Of a stretch of 64,000 nt of DNA, positions 15,253-24,643 are shown piece after piece. The stretch spans positions 1 to 64,000 of the forward strand of contig JAFRYZ010000035.1 in the NCBI GenBank assembly GCA_017442825.1. Reading direction: 5' to 3'. The notes under the pieces were generated by a model. The model made no database searches. It was not told the DNA's origin and saw only the letters and a program-made list of their open reading frames with translations. Positions within the stretch are counted from its first letter, which is position 1, and every line of letters begins with the position of its first letter. A program made the translations under genes and the position numbers. This stretch comes from Prevotella sp. (lineage in GTDB: Bacteria > Bacteroidota > Bacteroidia > Bacteroidales > Bacteroidaceae).

Positions 15253-15858
15253 ATGGATAAAGTAAGTTATGCACTTGGCATCGGAATCGGTCGCCAGTTG
15301 GCACAGATGGGTGCCGAAGAGTTGAACATCGACGATTTTGCACAGGCCATCAAGGATGTGATTGCCGGTACCAAACTGCAAGTATCAGACTCCGAAGCAC
15401 AGACCATCGTTCAGGAGTTCTTCGCCAACCAAGAGAAGAAACAGCGTGCCGCTGCTGCCGAGAAACACAAGGAAGCCAAGGCAGCCGGTGAGCAGTACCT
15501 CGCCGAAAACGCCAAGAAGGAAGGTGTTGTCACCACAGCAACGGGTCTTCAGTATATGGTGCTGAAAGAAGGCAACGGCAAACAGCCGAAAGCTACCGAC
15601 AAGGTGCGCTGTCACTACGAAGGCATGCTCATCGACGGCACCCTCTTCGACAGCAGCATCCAGCGCGGCGAACCGGCAGTCTTCGGTCTGAACCAGGTCA
15701 TCGCCGGATGGACAGAGGGCTTGCAGCTGATGAAAGAAGGTGGCAAGTATCGCTTCTTCATCCCCTATCAGCTCGGTTACGGTGAGCGTGGTGCCGGCGG
15801 CTCCATTCCTCCCTTTGCAGCCCTCGTCTTCGATGTAGAGCTGATCGAGGTAGTATAA
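15253..15858 (+). CDS. FKBP-type peptidyl-prolyl isomerase (cytoplasmic)
   Basis: 201 residues. Residues 1-85 are an FKBP_N-type dimerisation helix region (KVSYALGIGIGRQLAQMG...), and residues 95-200 the FKBP catalytic domain (TATGLQYMVLKEGNGKQPKATDKVRCHYEG...IPYQLGYGERGAGGSIPPFAALVFDVELIEV). There is no signal peptide, unlike the next two genes. An upstream frame from 15190 is rejected because it overlaps the promoter at 15212. It is the first of three FKBP genes in a row and shares the promoter at 15161-15219. Confidence 0.92.
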   Translation: MDKVSYALGIGIGRQLAQMGAEELNIDDFAQAIKDVIAGTKLQVSDSEAQTIVQEFFANQEKKQRAAAAEKHKEAKAAGEQYLAENAKKEGVVTTATGLQYMVLKEGNGKQPKATDKVRCHYEGMLIDGTLFDSSIQRGEPAVFGLNQVIAGWTEGLQLMKEGGKYRFFIPYQLGYGERGAGGSIPPFAALVFDVELIEVV

Positions 15859-15936
15859 ATCCTAAATATTTAGAAATTCCTAGAAATCCTAGATAATAAT
15901 CATAGAAAAAAGAAAACAACAAACAACATATCAACA

Positions 15937-16827
15937 ATGAAAAAAATCTTCTATGTAGCCACAATGGCTATCACAGCCGCCACATTCGTTTCGTGCGGCA
16001 ACTCTGTCCCTAAGGCAGAATTAAACGACGATGTCGATACGCTCAGCTATGCCTTTGGCATTGAGCAGTCGCAGGGTGTAAAGCAGTTCCTCCAGCAGAT
16101 GGAAATCGACACCGCCTATATCGACGAATTTGCAAAAGGTATTGCCGAAGCAGCCCAGGGCGTTGACGACAAGAAGAAGGCAGCCTACAATGCCGGTATC
16201 GGTGTCGGTCAGCAACTGAACATGATGCTCAAAGGCTACAGCCGTCAGCTCTTCGATGGCGACTCCACCAAGACACTGTCCATGAAGAACCTCGCAGCAG
16301 GCTTCATCGCCGGAGCGACAGGCAAGGATGCCAAGATGACACTAGAGCAAGCCCGCATGTTCGGACAGGCTAAGGCTCAAGCCATCCAGACCAAGAATGC
16401 CGAGGCCAAGTTTGCCAAGGAAAAGAAAGCCAGCGACGACTTCATGGCTGCCGCTGCCAAGAAAGAAGGCATCCAGAAACTCGGTCTGGGCGTCCTCTAC
16501 AAAGTGCTGAAAGCCGGCAACGGCGCCGTTCCTTCCAAGAACGCCACCGTCACCATCAACTACGAAGGTAAGAACATCTCAGGCAAAGTCTTCGACAAGC
16601 GCGACGGAGCGAAGATGCCCATCTCTGGAGCCATCCCCGGTTTCGTTGAAGCCATCTCCCACATGCCCGTCGGCTCAAAATGGGAAATCTACATCCCCTA
16701 CAGTGCCGGCTATGGTGCTCAACAGGCAGGTCCCGACCTGAAACCCTTCTCAGCCTTGATTTTTACCGTTGAACTGCTCAAAGCCGAAGAATCCTCCCAG
16801 GCTGGCGCACCACAAATCCAACAGTAA
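15937..16827 (+). CDS. FKBP-type peptidyl-prolyl isomerase lipoprotein
   Basis: 296 residues with a lipoprotein signal (MKKIFYVATMAITAATFVSC), cysteine near residue 20. A helical FKBP_N domain (VDTLSYAFGIEQSQGVKQFL...) is followed by the FKBP domain (VLYKVLKAGNGAVPSKNATVTINYEGKNISGKVFDKR...IPYSAGYGAQQAG). It should fold proteins in the periplasm or at the outer membrane. It lies three bases before the next FKBP gene. Confidence 0.92.
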   Translation: MKKIFYVATMAITAATFVSCGNSVPKAELNDDVDTLSYAFGIEQSQGVKQFLQQMEIDTAYIDEFAKGIAEAAQGVDDKKKAAYNAGIGVGQQLNMMLKGYSRQLFDGDSTKTLSMKNLAAGFIAGATGKDAKMTLEQARMFGQAKAQAIQTKNAEAKFAKEKKASDDFMAAAAKKEGIQKLGLGVLYKVLKAGNGAVPSKNATVTINYEGKNISGKVFDKRDGAKMPISGAIPGFVEAISHMPVGSKWEIYIPYSAGYGAQQAGPDLKPFSALIFTVELLKAEESSQAGAPQIQQ

Positions 16828-16830
16828 GCC

Positions 16831-17802
16831 ATGACGAAGAAACTCATGATACTGGCACTCGTCATCCTGGCGAGTGCTTCTTTTAGCACAGCAAGTGCAA
16901 AAGACAAGAAAGACAAGAAGAACGCCACCGTCGTGGCTGAACCTCAGCGACTGCAGCCCACTACTGCCACCGACTCACTGAGCTATGCTGCCGGCATGGC
17001 CATCACCAATGGTCTGCTCCCCTATCTGCAGCAGCAGTTCGGCATCACCCCTGCCCAGATGCCCGATTTCCTCCGCGGTTTCAACGAAGCCGCCAGTCAT
17101 CGCAACGACAGCACCTTCCGTGCCTATTCTGCCGGTCTGCAGATTGCCGACATGCTGAAAAACCGCATGATACCCAATCTCAACAACGAGCTCGATGCCG
17201 TCAGCGAAGACTTTGTCTTCGACGGTTTTGCCGCTTCCCTGCAGAAAAACTACAGCATCTATACCGACTCCGCAGCCCAGAAAATTTTCGAAGATGCCCG
17301 CCTTGCCACCATCAACAAACGCAACGAAGCCTACAAGCAGGAAGGCGAGCGCTTCCTGGCAGAGAACAAGACCAAGCCAGGCGTGCAGACCACTGCCAGC
17401 GGCTTGCAATACAAGGTGCTGAAAGCCGGCAACGGTCCCGTTCCTACCATCAACGACAAGGTGGAAGTCATCTACGAAGGTAAGACTCTCGACGGCAAGG
17501 TCTTCGATGCGACCAGCAAGCACGGCACCAAGAGCGACAAGTTCGGTGTCGGCGGACTCATCCAGGGATGGACCGAAGCCCTCACCATGATGCCCGTAGG
17601 CTCTAAGTGGGAACTCTATATCCCGCAGCAACTGGCTTACGGTGAGCGTGGAGCCGGACAGAACATCAAACCCTATTCCGCCCTCATCTTCACCCTCGAA
17701 CTGCTCGGCATCGAAGCACCGGCAACAAAAGCCGAACCGGCAGCCCAGAAAGGAGCCAAAGCAGCCGTGAAGAAAACCCCCGCTACCAAGAAAAAGAAGT
17801 AG
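16831..17802 (+). CDS. FKBP-type peptidyl-prolyl isomerase with Lys-rich tail
   Basis: 323 residues. An export signal (MTKKLMILALVILASASFSTASA) precedes a KDKKDKK segment, an FKBP_N-like helical domain, the FKBP domain (TASGLQYKVLKAGNGPVPTINDKVEVIYEG...IPQQLAYGERGAGQNIKPYSALIFTLELL), and a tail rich in Ala and Lys (KTPATKKKK). No lipobox cysteine is seen, so it is probably soluble in the periplasm. The paralogue series suggests local duplication. Confidence 0.92.
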   Translation: MTKKLMILALVILASASFSTASAKDKKDKKNATVVAEPQRLQPTTATDSLSYAAGMAITNGLLPYLQQQFGITPAQMPDFLRGFNEAASHRNDSTFRAYSAGLQIADMLKNRMIPNLNNELDAVSEDFVFDGFAASLQKNYSIYTDSAAQKIFEDARLATINKRNEAYKQEGERFLAENKTKPGVQTTASGLQYKVLKAGNGPVPTINDKVEVIYEGKTLDGKVFDATSKHGTKSDKFGVGGLIQGWTEALTMMPVGSKWELYIPQQLAYGERGAGQNIKPYSALIFTLELLGIEAPATKAEPAAQKGAKAAVKKTPATKKKK

Positions 17803-17821
17803 TCTAGCTAAATACACTATC

Positions 17822-18283
17822 ATGGACAAGATCGACATTTTAGACCGAAAAATCCTCAGCATTCTCTCCATGAATGCCCGCATCCCGTTCAAAGACGTAG
17901 CCTCCGAGTGTGGCGTCTCCCGTGCAGCCATCCATCAGCGCGTGCAACGCCTCATCGAAGACGGTGTCATCACCGGTAGCGGCTTCGATGTCAACCCCAA
18001 GAGCCTTGGCTACAGCACCTGCACCTATGTAGGACTCAACCTGGAACGCGGCAGCATGTACAAGGAAGTCGTCGAACGGCTCAACCACATCCCTGAGATT
18101 GTCGAGTGCCACTTCACCACCGGTCCCTACACCATGCTGGTGAAACTCTATGCCCGCGACAACGAACAGCTCATGGACCTGCTCAACAACCAGTTGCAGA
18201 GCATCCCCGGAGTTGTCAGCACCGAGACGCTCATCTCCTTGGAACAGAGCATCAAACGCGAAATACCCGTAAAGATTGAGTAG
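17822..18283 (+). CDS. Lrp/AsnC-family transcriptional regulator
   Basis: 153 residues, the usual family length. An N-terminal winged helix-turn-helix (LDRKILSILSMNARIPFKDVASECGVSRAAIHQRVQRL) is followed by the ligand-binding RAM domain (VECHFTTGPYTMLVKLYARDNEQLMDLL). Lrp proteins respond to amino acids or related effectors. It lies 19 bases after the FKBP genes and before an amidotransferase-dipeptidase gene, so amino-acid or peptide control is plausible. Confidence 0.92.
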   Translation: MDKIDILDRKILSILSMNARIPFKDVASECGVSRAAIHQRVQRLIEDGVITGSGFDVNPKSLGYSTCTYVGLNLERGSMYKEVVERLNHIPEIVECHFTTGPYTMLVKLYARDNEQLMDLLNNQLQSIPGVVSTETLISLEQSIKREIPVKIE

Positions 18284-18330
18284 GCAATCCCTTCGCTATT
18301 AAGACTTCCATACCTTAGACTTGAAGATTG

Positions 18331-20169
18331 ATGAACCGTTTTCGTTTACAAGACCATCTCGACGACATCTATTCGTCGTTCCCCAACAGCCGGCGACAAC
18401 CCGTCATCGGCATAACGGCGAACTTCAGCGACGGCGACGCCACCCTGCGCGACCGTTACTATAAACAGATCATCGCTGCCGGCGGCACACCCCTGCTCAT
18501 CCCCCCCGTAGCCGACAAGGATGTCCTCCACAACACGTTAGATGCCATCGATGCCCTGCTGCTCACCGGTGGTGGCGACTACAATCCCCTGTGGGCAGGT
18601 AAACAACCCTCACCCCACCTCCACAACATCAATGCCGAGCGCGACCTGCCCGAACTGCTCATCACCCGCATGGCATACCACCGGCAGATACCCATGCTAG
18701 GCATCTGCCGCGGCATCCAGACCCTCGCCATGGCACTCGACGGCGAAGTGATGCAAGACATCGAGAGCGAAAGCACAAAGCAACAGGAGAACGAACCCCT
18801 CATCAAACACAGTCAGGATGCCGACCGCAGCGAACCCACCCACACCGTCGCCGTCGTCCCCGACTCCATCCTCCACAGTCTCTACTTCTCATCCCCAGAT
18901 TCTAAGCCTTCCACCCCAGACCTTAGTCCGGGCACCCTCCCCGTCAACTCCTTCCACCACCAGGCAGTCCGCGCCACCGGCAAGCGGTTCCGCGTCACGG
19001 CAACAGCCCCCGACGGCGTCATCGAAGCCATCGAGAGCAGCGAGCACAAAGCCATCCTCGGCGTACAGTGGCATCCCGAATGGTTAGGCACCGACGGACT
19101 CCCCCTCTTCCAGTGGCTCGTACAGCAGGCATCCCTCTTCCAACAAGCCAAAACCCTGCACCGTGACATCCTCACCATCGACACCCATGTCGATACCCCC
19201 ATGTTCTTCCCACAAGGCATCCACTTCGAACAGCGCGACCCCCGCATCCTCGTCGATTTGCACAAGATGACCGAAGGCCGCCTCGATGCCGTCTTCATGG
19301 TCGCCTACCTGCCACAACCCAAGCAAGGCGAAGTCTTTGCCGACAAAGTCGATATCTCAGCCTTCAACCTTCGACTGTCAGCCTCAGACCTTAGACCTTC
19401 CACCTACGCCAATCTCATCTTCGACAAGATAGAAGCCATCGTAGCCGACAACCACGACCACCTTGCCCTTGCCCGCACCCCCGACCATCTCTATGCCAAC
19501 AAGCAGGCAGGCAAGAAGTCCATCATCCTCGGCATCGAAAACGGACTCGCCATCGAAGATGACCTCGCCCTGCTCACCCACTTCAAAAACCGCGGTGTAG
19601 CCTATATCACCCTCTGCCACAACGGCGACAATGCCATCTGCGATTCCGCACGAGGCTCCCACACCCACGGCGGCGTCAGCCCCTTTGGAGAACAAGTCAT
19701 CCGTGAGATGAACCGCCTCGGCATCATGGTCGATCTCAGCCATGGCGGCGAACAGTCGTTCTACGACGCCCTCGACATCAGCTTGAAGCCTATCGTCTGC
19801 AGCCATAGCAACTGCCGCTCACTCTGCGACGTGCCGCGCAACCTCACCGACGACCAGCTGCGCGCCCTGGCATCCAAAGGCGGTGTAGCCCATACCACCC
19901 TCTACCACGGCTTCCTCCGTCAAGCTGGCGAAGCCACCATCCTCGACGCCATCAGCCATCTCGAACACGCCATCGACATCATGGGCATCGACCATGTCGG
20001 CATCGGAACCGACTTCGACGGCGACGGTGGCGTCCCCGGCTGTGCCGACGCCTCCGAAGCCATCAACTTCACCCTCCACCTGCTCCGTCGCCGCTACTCC
20101 GCTGCCGACATCCGCAAAATCTGGGGTGGCAACTGGCTCCGCGTGTGGCAAGAAACATTAAAATTATGA
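18331..20169 (+). CDS. Class I glutamine amidotransferase (C26) fused to membrane dipeptidase (M19)
   Basis: 612 residues. Residues 1-265 are a gamma-glutamyl-GABA-hydrolase-like peptidase C26 with the nucleophile in LGICRGIQ (C near 126) and the QWHPEW His/Glu pair near 248-250. Residues 280-612 are a peptidase M19 renal-dipeptidase-type domain with zinc-site motifs DTHVDTP near 284, GIENGLA, VDLSHGG, CSHSNCR and IGTDFDGDGG. Both halves look catalytically complete. Together they could remove gamma-glutamyl groups and then split the dipeptide. Two segments (18896-18931 and 19360-19402) resemble the intergenic GGTCTAAGG repeat. The stop overlaps the next start (ATGA). Confidence 0.88.
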   Translation: MNRFRLQDHLDDIYSSFPNSRRQPVIGITANFSDGDATLRDRYYKQIIAAGGTPLLIPPVADKDVLHNTLDAIDALLLTGGGDYNPLWAGKQPSPHLHNINAERDLPELLITRMAYHRQIPMLGICRGIQTLAMALDGEVMQDIESESTKQQENEPLIKHSQDADRSEPTHTVAVVPDSILHSLYFSSPDSKPSTPDLSPGTLPVNSFHHQAVRATGKRFRVTATAPDGVIEAIESSEHKAILGVQWHPEWLGTDGLPLFQWLVQQASLFQQAKTLHRDILTIDTHVDTPMFFPQGIHFEQRDPRILVDLHKMTEGRLDAVFMVAYLPQPKQGEVFADKVDISAFNLRLSASDLRPSTYANLIFDKIEAIVADNHDHLALARTPDHLYANKQAGKKSIILGIENGLAIEDDLALLTHFKNRGVAYITLCHNGDNAICDSARGSHTHGGVSPFGEQVIREMNRLGIMVDLSHGGEQSFYDALDISLKPIVCSHSNCRSLCDVPRNLTDDQLRALASKGGVAHTTLYHGFLRQAGEATILDAISHLEHAIDIMGIDHVGIGTDFDGDGGVPGCADASEAINFTLHLLRRRYSAADIRKIWGGNWLRVWQETLKL

Positions 20170-21185
20170 AGAAAACAACCCTACTATTGCTCACCCTCCT
20201 CGCGTTGTTCTCCTGCAAGAGCAGCAAGAACAACGTCGATGACACAGCCCAGCCCGTCGGCCCCGCTTTCAATGCCGACTCCGCCTTCGCCTTCTGTCAG
20301 GCACAGTGCGACTTCGGTCCGCGCACCATGAACTCCGACGCCCACGAGCGCTGCGGCGAATGGATCGCCGACAAGTTCCGCCAGTACGGCTGCACCGTCA
20401 AGTTGCAGAAAGCCGACCTCAAAGGCTACGACGGCACCCTCCTCAAGTCCACCAACATCATCGCCTCCTACCAGCCCGAGGCAACCACCCGCATCCTCCT
20501 CTGCGCCCATTGGGACAGCCGTCCGTGGGCAGACAACGACCCCGACTCCACCAACCATAAGACCCCCGTCATGGCAGCCAACGACGGAGCCAGTGGAGTC
20601 GCCGTCATGCTCGAAGTCGCCCGCCTCCTCCGCGACTCCCTCAAAACATCACCCTCCCTCAACAGGGAGGGTCAGGGAGGGTCTCTCCCCATCGGCATCG
20701 ACTTCGTCTGTTTCGACGCCGAAGACTGGGGCTTCCCCATGTGGGAGACAGACCGTGAAGACCCCGGCGACACCTGGGCACTCGGCGCCCAGCATTTCGC
20801 TGCCAACCTGCCCCAAGGCTACGAAGCCCGCTACGGCATCCTCCTCGACATGGTCGGAGGCGAAGGCGCCCAGTTCTTCAAAGAAGGCATGTCCATGCAG
20901 TACGCCAATGCCATCGTCAACAAAGTGTGGGCTGCCGCCAAGGCAGCCGGCTATGCCAGCTACTTCCCCGACCGTGAAGGCGGCTATGTCACCGACGACC
21001 ACGTGCCGCTCAACAAGACCGCCGGCATCCCCACCATCGACATCATCCCCTTCTATCCCGACTGCACCGCCAGCAGCTTCGGACCCACATGGCACACCAT
21101 CAACGACGACATGCAGCACATCGACAAAAACACGCTGAAAGCCGTCGGACAAACCATCATCCAAGTCCTGTTCTCCGAAGAGTAA
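20166..21185 (+). CDS. M28-family peptidase / glutaminyl-cyclase-like lipoprotein
   Basis: 339 residues with a lipoprotein signal (MKKTTLLLLTLLALFSCK). Motifs of zinc M28 enzymes: CAHWDSRPWADND near residue 113, AANDGASGVAVMLEVARLL near 139, FDAEDWG, and the C-terminal DDHVPLN and HTINDD. The arrangement (GPRTMNSDAHERC early, FDAEDWG) is nearest to glutaminyl-peptide cyclotransferase-like M28 members. The start overlaps the previous stop. Bases 20651-20683 (SPSLNREGQGGSL) match the AGGGAGGGT dispersed repeat and look inserted in frame. Confidence 0.9.
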   Translation: MKKTTLLLLTLLALFSCKSSKNNVDDTAQPVGPAFNADSAFAFCQAQCDFGPRTMNSDAHERCGEWIADKFRQYGCTVKLQKADLKGYDGTLLKSTNIIASYQPEATTRILLCAHWDSRPWADNDPDSTNHKTPVMAANDGASGVAVMLEVARLLRDSLKTSPSLNREGQGGSLPIGIDFVCFDAEDWGFPMWETDREDPGDTWALGAQHFAANLPQGYEARYGILLDMVGGEGAQFFKEGMSMQYANAIVNKVWAAAKAAGYASYFPDREGGYVTDDHVPLNKTAGIPTIDIIPFYPDCTASSFGPTWHTINDDMQHIDKNTLKAVGQTIIQVLFSEE

Positions 21186-21497
21186 AAAAGTTGAGAGTCT
21201 AGAGTTCTTGCTCTGGCAAGCGCTTCGCGATTAGAGAGTCTAGAGATGATTACCATCCTTGGTCTAAAGTCTAAAGCTTAAAGTCAAAGGTCAAAGGCCC
21301 CCATTAGGGGGCTTTAATTGTCTAATCGCGCAGCGCTTTGCTTGCAAAGAATTGTGAATTGTGAATTGTCAATTGTGAATTATTAATTGTCAATTGTCTA
21401 ATCGCGCAGCGCTTTGCTTGCAAAGAATTGTGAATTGTCAATTGTCAATTATTAATTGTCAATTGTCAATTTGTAATAATTGAACACCGTTCAATTA
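21186..21497. repeat. Mosaic of dispersed short repeats
   Basis: No gene. The stretch is built from pieces recurring across the window: GAGAGTCTAGAG units (21190-21250), GGTCTAAAG with a CCCCCATTAGGGGG palindrome (21260-21315), TCTAATCGCGCAGCGCTTTGCTTGCAAAG blocks (21320-21350 and 21398-21426), and AATTGTGAATTGTCAATTG runs (21350-21480). Confidence 0.85.
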
Positions 21498-22148
21498 TTA
21501 CAGTTGCCCTGCCTCCACCTGCAGCACCACCCTCTCCGTCAGTCTGTCCACCCCGTTCGGGTCATACTGTTTCGTCAGGCTTGCCCCGAAGGCCCAGGCG
21601 AAAGCCTGCCAGAAGCCAGCGCGCACCGGTCCCAGAAACGCCTTTATCGTCGTATAAGCCGACGAGTTACACTCGCGGTAGATCAGTTTTATCAGCAGCT
21701 TCCCCTGTTGGTACGTCAGTTTCTTCATCCTCGGACCATAACGCGCCTTGATATCCTTCTCCACCAGTTTCATGTGTGCATCCTTCGCCTTCTTGTCCGG
21801 CAGCGTCTGCAAGTATTCATACGTCTCAATGATAATCTGGTTCGCCTCCTTCGCTATCGGCAGCACCTTCTTCACGTTAAACACCAGGCGGTTATACGCC
21901 TGTTTCTGTTTAGCGTTTTTAAACTCCGGTTCCGGAAACACATACACGTTATTCGTCTGCACATACGGGATAGAGTCCCCCTCATACATCGCCTTGCCAA
22001 TCTTCACCATCGGCACGAACGTCGGATTGTCCATGTCCACCTCCCTGTCCTCAGGACTCACCCGCACAGCCTGTGCCCCTGCCGTCATACTTGCCGCCAG
22101 CAGCACCGCCACACACCCCATCCTAGTCAATACACCCATGAACCACAT
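21498..22148 (-). CDS. DUF4294 domain protein
   Basis: 216 residues from MWFMGVLTRMGCVAVLLAASMTAGAQA (signal peptide). The core (YEGDSIPYVQTNNVYVFPEPEFKN...YNRLVFNVKKVLPIAKEANQ...RMKKLTYQQGKLLIKLIYRE...IKAFLGPVRAGFWQAFAWAFGASLK-like) is typical of DUF4294, a periplasmic family of Bacteroidetes without known function. The chosen start follows a TATCTTTG box at 22173-22180 on this strand; the frame further upstream overlaps that promoter. Confidence 0.82.
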   Translation of the reverse strand: MWFMGVLTRMGCVAVLLAASMTAGAQAVRVSPEDREVDMDNPTFVPMVKIGKAMYEGDSIPYVQTNNVYVFPEPEFKNAKQKQAYNRLVFNVKKVLPIAKEANQIIIETYEYLQTLPDKKAKDAHMKLVEKDIKARYGPRMKKLTYQQGKLLIKLIYRECNSSAYTTIKAFLGPVRAGFWQAFAWAFGASLTKQYDPNGVDRLTERVVLQVEAGQL

Positions 22149-22386
22149 CCTATCTTTCTTTTTTTCTCGCTGCAAAGATAATGCAAAGCCCCCACAATCC
22201 AAAACATTTCTCCTCATTATGCCACCTCCCCCGCTGTTTTTTTCTCTCTCGCGTGTGTGAAGACATTATTATATTGTCATAAAAAAACACTCAAATCTTT
22301 GGCAGAATACATATAGTGTTGTACCTTTGCAATGAACATATTGTCCCATGTCGAAGAATCACTGCTCACAACATTTACTCCCTGCC

Positions 22387-24378
22387 ATGAAAAAACTATT
22401 AGCCGTACTTCTTTTCTCGCTTTTCTGCTACCCGCTCGCAGCACAACAGGAGGAATGGGAAAGTGTGTTCAGTCAACTCATCAACGAAGAAGAAGGTGAA
22501 AACTGGGAAACGAGTTATGATGTGCTCAGCGACTTGGAACAGCATCCTATCAACCTGAATACTGCCACACGTGAAGACTTTGAGCGCATTCCATTCTTAA
22601 CCGATCAGCAGATAGAAGAACTTTGTGCTTACCTATATCAATATGGCGGTATGCGCTCGTTTGGCGAACTTGCCATGATAGAATCCTTAGATCCTGTACG
22701 CCAACAGCTGCTCCCCTTTTTCACATATATCGACAACGAACAAAAGGACAAAACATTCCCTTCATGGAAAGACATTGCCAAATATGGAAAACACAACGTT
22801 ATCGTGACGGCAAAAATACCCTTCTACAAACGTCATGGTGACGAGAAAGGCTATTTAGGCTATCCCTATCGCCATTCCTTACGGTACACTTTCAACTATG
22901 GGGATTACCTGCAAGCTGGTCTTATCGGGGCACAAGATGCAGGAGAACCTTTCTTTGCTAGAGAAAACAAGATGGGGTACGACCACTATTCGTTCTATCT
23001 GGTTATTAGAAAACTCGGGCGACTGAAGGCTTTGGCTGTCGGACGTTATAAATTAAAGTTCGGTATGGGGTTGGTGATGAACACTGACTTTAGTTTTGGA
23101 AAGACTGCCACACTTGCTACCTTGGGAAGAAGCAGTAATGCCATACGCGCCTATTCATCACGGTCGGCAGCCAACTACCTGCAGGGGGCTGCTGCTACAG
23201 TAACGTTAGCGAAAGGTCTCGACTTGACTGCATTCATCTCCTATCGTAAAATTGACGCAACCTTAAACACCGACAAGGCATCTATTGCCACCCTGTTAAC
23301 TTCTGGTTACCACCGAACAGAAAGTGAAATGAATAGGAAGGAGAATGCTTCTGAAACCTGCGGAGGAGGCAATTTGAACTATTTCAAGAATGGATTTCAT
23401 ATCGGCATAACGGGTGTCTTCAATCGTTTCGACAAGCCTTTGCAACCAAAGACTACACAGGCGTTTCGCCAATATTATCCTGCAGGAAAGTCTTTTTGGA
23501 ATGCCAGCGTTAATTATGGTTATACATCGCGGCGCTTCTCCATCGCTGGCGAAACGGCAACCGGTGACAGTCACGCCCTTGCCACTATCAACCGCGTAAA
23601 CTGGATGCCTGTTTCATCCTTGCAACTGCTGTTGTTGCAACGTTTCTACTCTTACAAATACCATGCTCTGCACAGCCAGAGTTTCGGTGAAGGGAGTAGC
23701 GTTCAAAACGAGAGCGGCATCTACCTTGGAGCGACATGGCAGCCCTTGCGTCGACTAACTTTAATGGTTTATACAGACTACGCCTACTTCCCTTGGGCGA
23801 AATATCAAGCAGCAACAGCATCTAAATCTTGGGATAACTATGTTTCTGCCACTTACTCTGGAAAGAAAGTCACAATATTTGCCCGTTATCAATTTAAAGT
23901 TCGCGAAAAAGACAACAAACAGAAAACCCGTTTAGTGAACGACCAAACCCATCGGGGCAGACTCGCCGCAACACTTCTCTATAACCAATGGACGATGAAG
24001 ACACAAGCCGACTGTGCATGGAACCAATACAAACAACAGTCGTTCGGATGGATGGTAAGTGAAAACGTTAGTTGGAAAGGCTGTAAAAACAAACTGCAAG
24101 TAGCAGCAACCTTTGGCTATTTTCATACAGACGACTACCAATCGCGTATCTTTTGTTACGAACGAGGACCGTTATACCAATTCTCTTTCCCCTCCTACTA
24201 CGGCAAAGGAATCCATTATAGCTTATTCGTACGTGCGGATGTGTTACCCTGTATGATGGTGATTGGTAAGATTTCTACGACGAACTACTTCGACCGTGAC
24301 CACATCTCCAGCGGACTGCAACAGATTGACCATTCGGCAATGACGGATATGGAGGTGCAGGTGAAATGGAAATTTTAA
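22387..24378 (+). CDS. Helix-hairpin-helix protein with outer-membrane-like barrel
   Basis: 663 residues. The signal peptide MKKLLAVLLFSLFCYPLAAQ fixes the start at 22387; an earlier ATG at 22348 would bury it. Residues about 25-110 hold a helix-hairpin-helix region (PINLNTATREDFERIPFLTDQQIEELCAYL, then MRSFGELAMIESLD). The rest is rich in alternating aromatic and polar residues (LKFGMGLVMNTDFSFGK, VNYGYTSRRFSIAGETATG) and ends in VKWKF, as in outer-membrane beta-barrels. Such proteins are common in Bacteroidales; function is unknown, though the HhH part recalls ComEA-like DNA binding. A TACCTTTG box lies at 22322-22329. Confidence 0.75.
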   Translation: MKKLLAVLLFSLFCYPLAAQQEEWESVFSQLINEEEGENWETSYDVLSDLEQHPINLNTATREDFERIPFLTDQQIEELCAYLYQYGGMRSFGELAMIESLDPVRQQLLPFFTYIDNEQKDKTFPSWKDIAKYGKHNVIVTAKIPFYKRHGDEKGYLGYPYRHSLRYTFNYGDYLQAGLIGAQDAGEPFFARENKMGYDHYSFYLVIRKLGRLKALAVGRYKLKFGMGLVMNTDFSFGKTATLATLGRSSNAIRAYSSRSAANYLQGAAATVTLAKGLDLTAFISYRKIDATLNTDKASIATLLTSGYHRTESEMNRKENASETCGGGNLNYFKNGFHIGITGVFNRFDKPLQPKTTQAFRQYYPAGKSFWNASVNYGYTSRRFSIAGETATGDSHALATINRVNWMPVSSLQLLLLQRFYSYKYHALHSQSFGEGSSVQNESGIYLGATWQPLRRLTLMVYTDYAYFPWAKYQAATASKSWDNYVSATYSGKKVTIFARYQFKVREKDNKQKTRLVNDQTHRGRLAATLLYNQWTMKTQADCAWNQYKQQSFGWMVSENVSWKGCKNKLQVAATFGYFHTDDYQSRIFCYERGPLYQFSFPSYYGKGIHYSLFVRADVLPCMMVIGKISTTNYFDRDHISSGLQQIDHSAMTDMEVQVKWKF

Positions 24379-24643
24379 GCGAAGTGCAGTACATGCGCTT
24401 CGCTAATGGACAATGGATAATGGACAATTCTTGCGCCGCTGCGCTCTGCAAGCGCTTCGCGATTAGACAATTAAAAGCCCCAGGGAGCCTTTAGACCTTT
24501 CTTTTAGTCCTTAGACCTTAGACTTTTAACCTTAGACCTTACTTCGCCCGAGGATGGTAATCATCTCTAAACTCTAGACTCTCATCTCTAGTCTCTAAAC
24601 TTTCATCTCTAAACTCTAAACTCTAGACTCTCATCTCTAGTCT
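24379..24643. repeat. Mosaic of dispersed short repeats
   Basis: No gene. ATGGACAATGGATAATGGACAATT (24408-24430), the GCAAGCGCTTCGCGATTAGA block, CCTTAGACCTTAGAC units with a palindromic GGGAGCC piece, and ACTCTAGACTCTCATCTCT tandem units (24560-24650) follow one another up to the stop of the GT4 gene. Confidence 0.85.

Noticed and set aside
21186-21497. Insertion sequence or prophage remnant as the source of the repetitive intergenic DNA
   Set aside because: No transposase, integrase or terminal repeats are visible; the units are short, mixed and recur widely.
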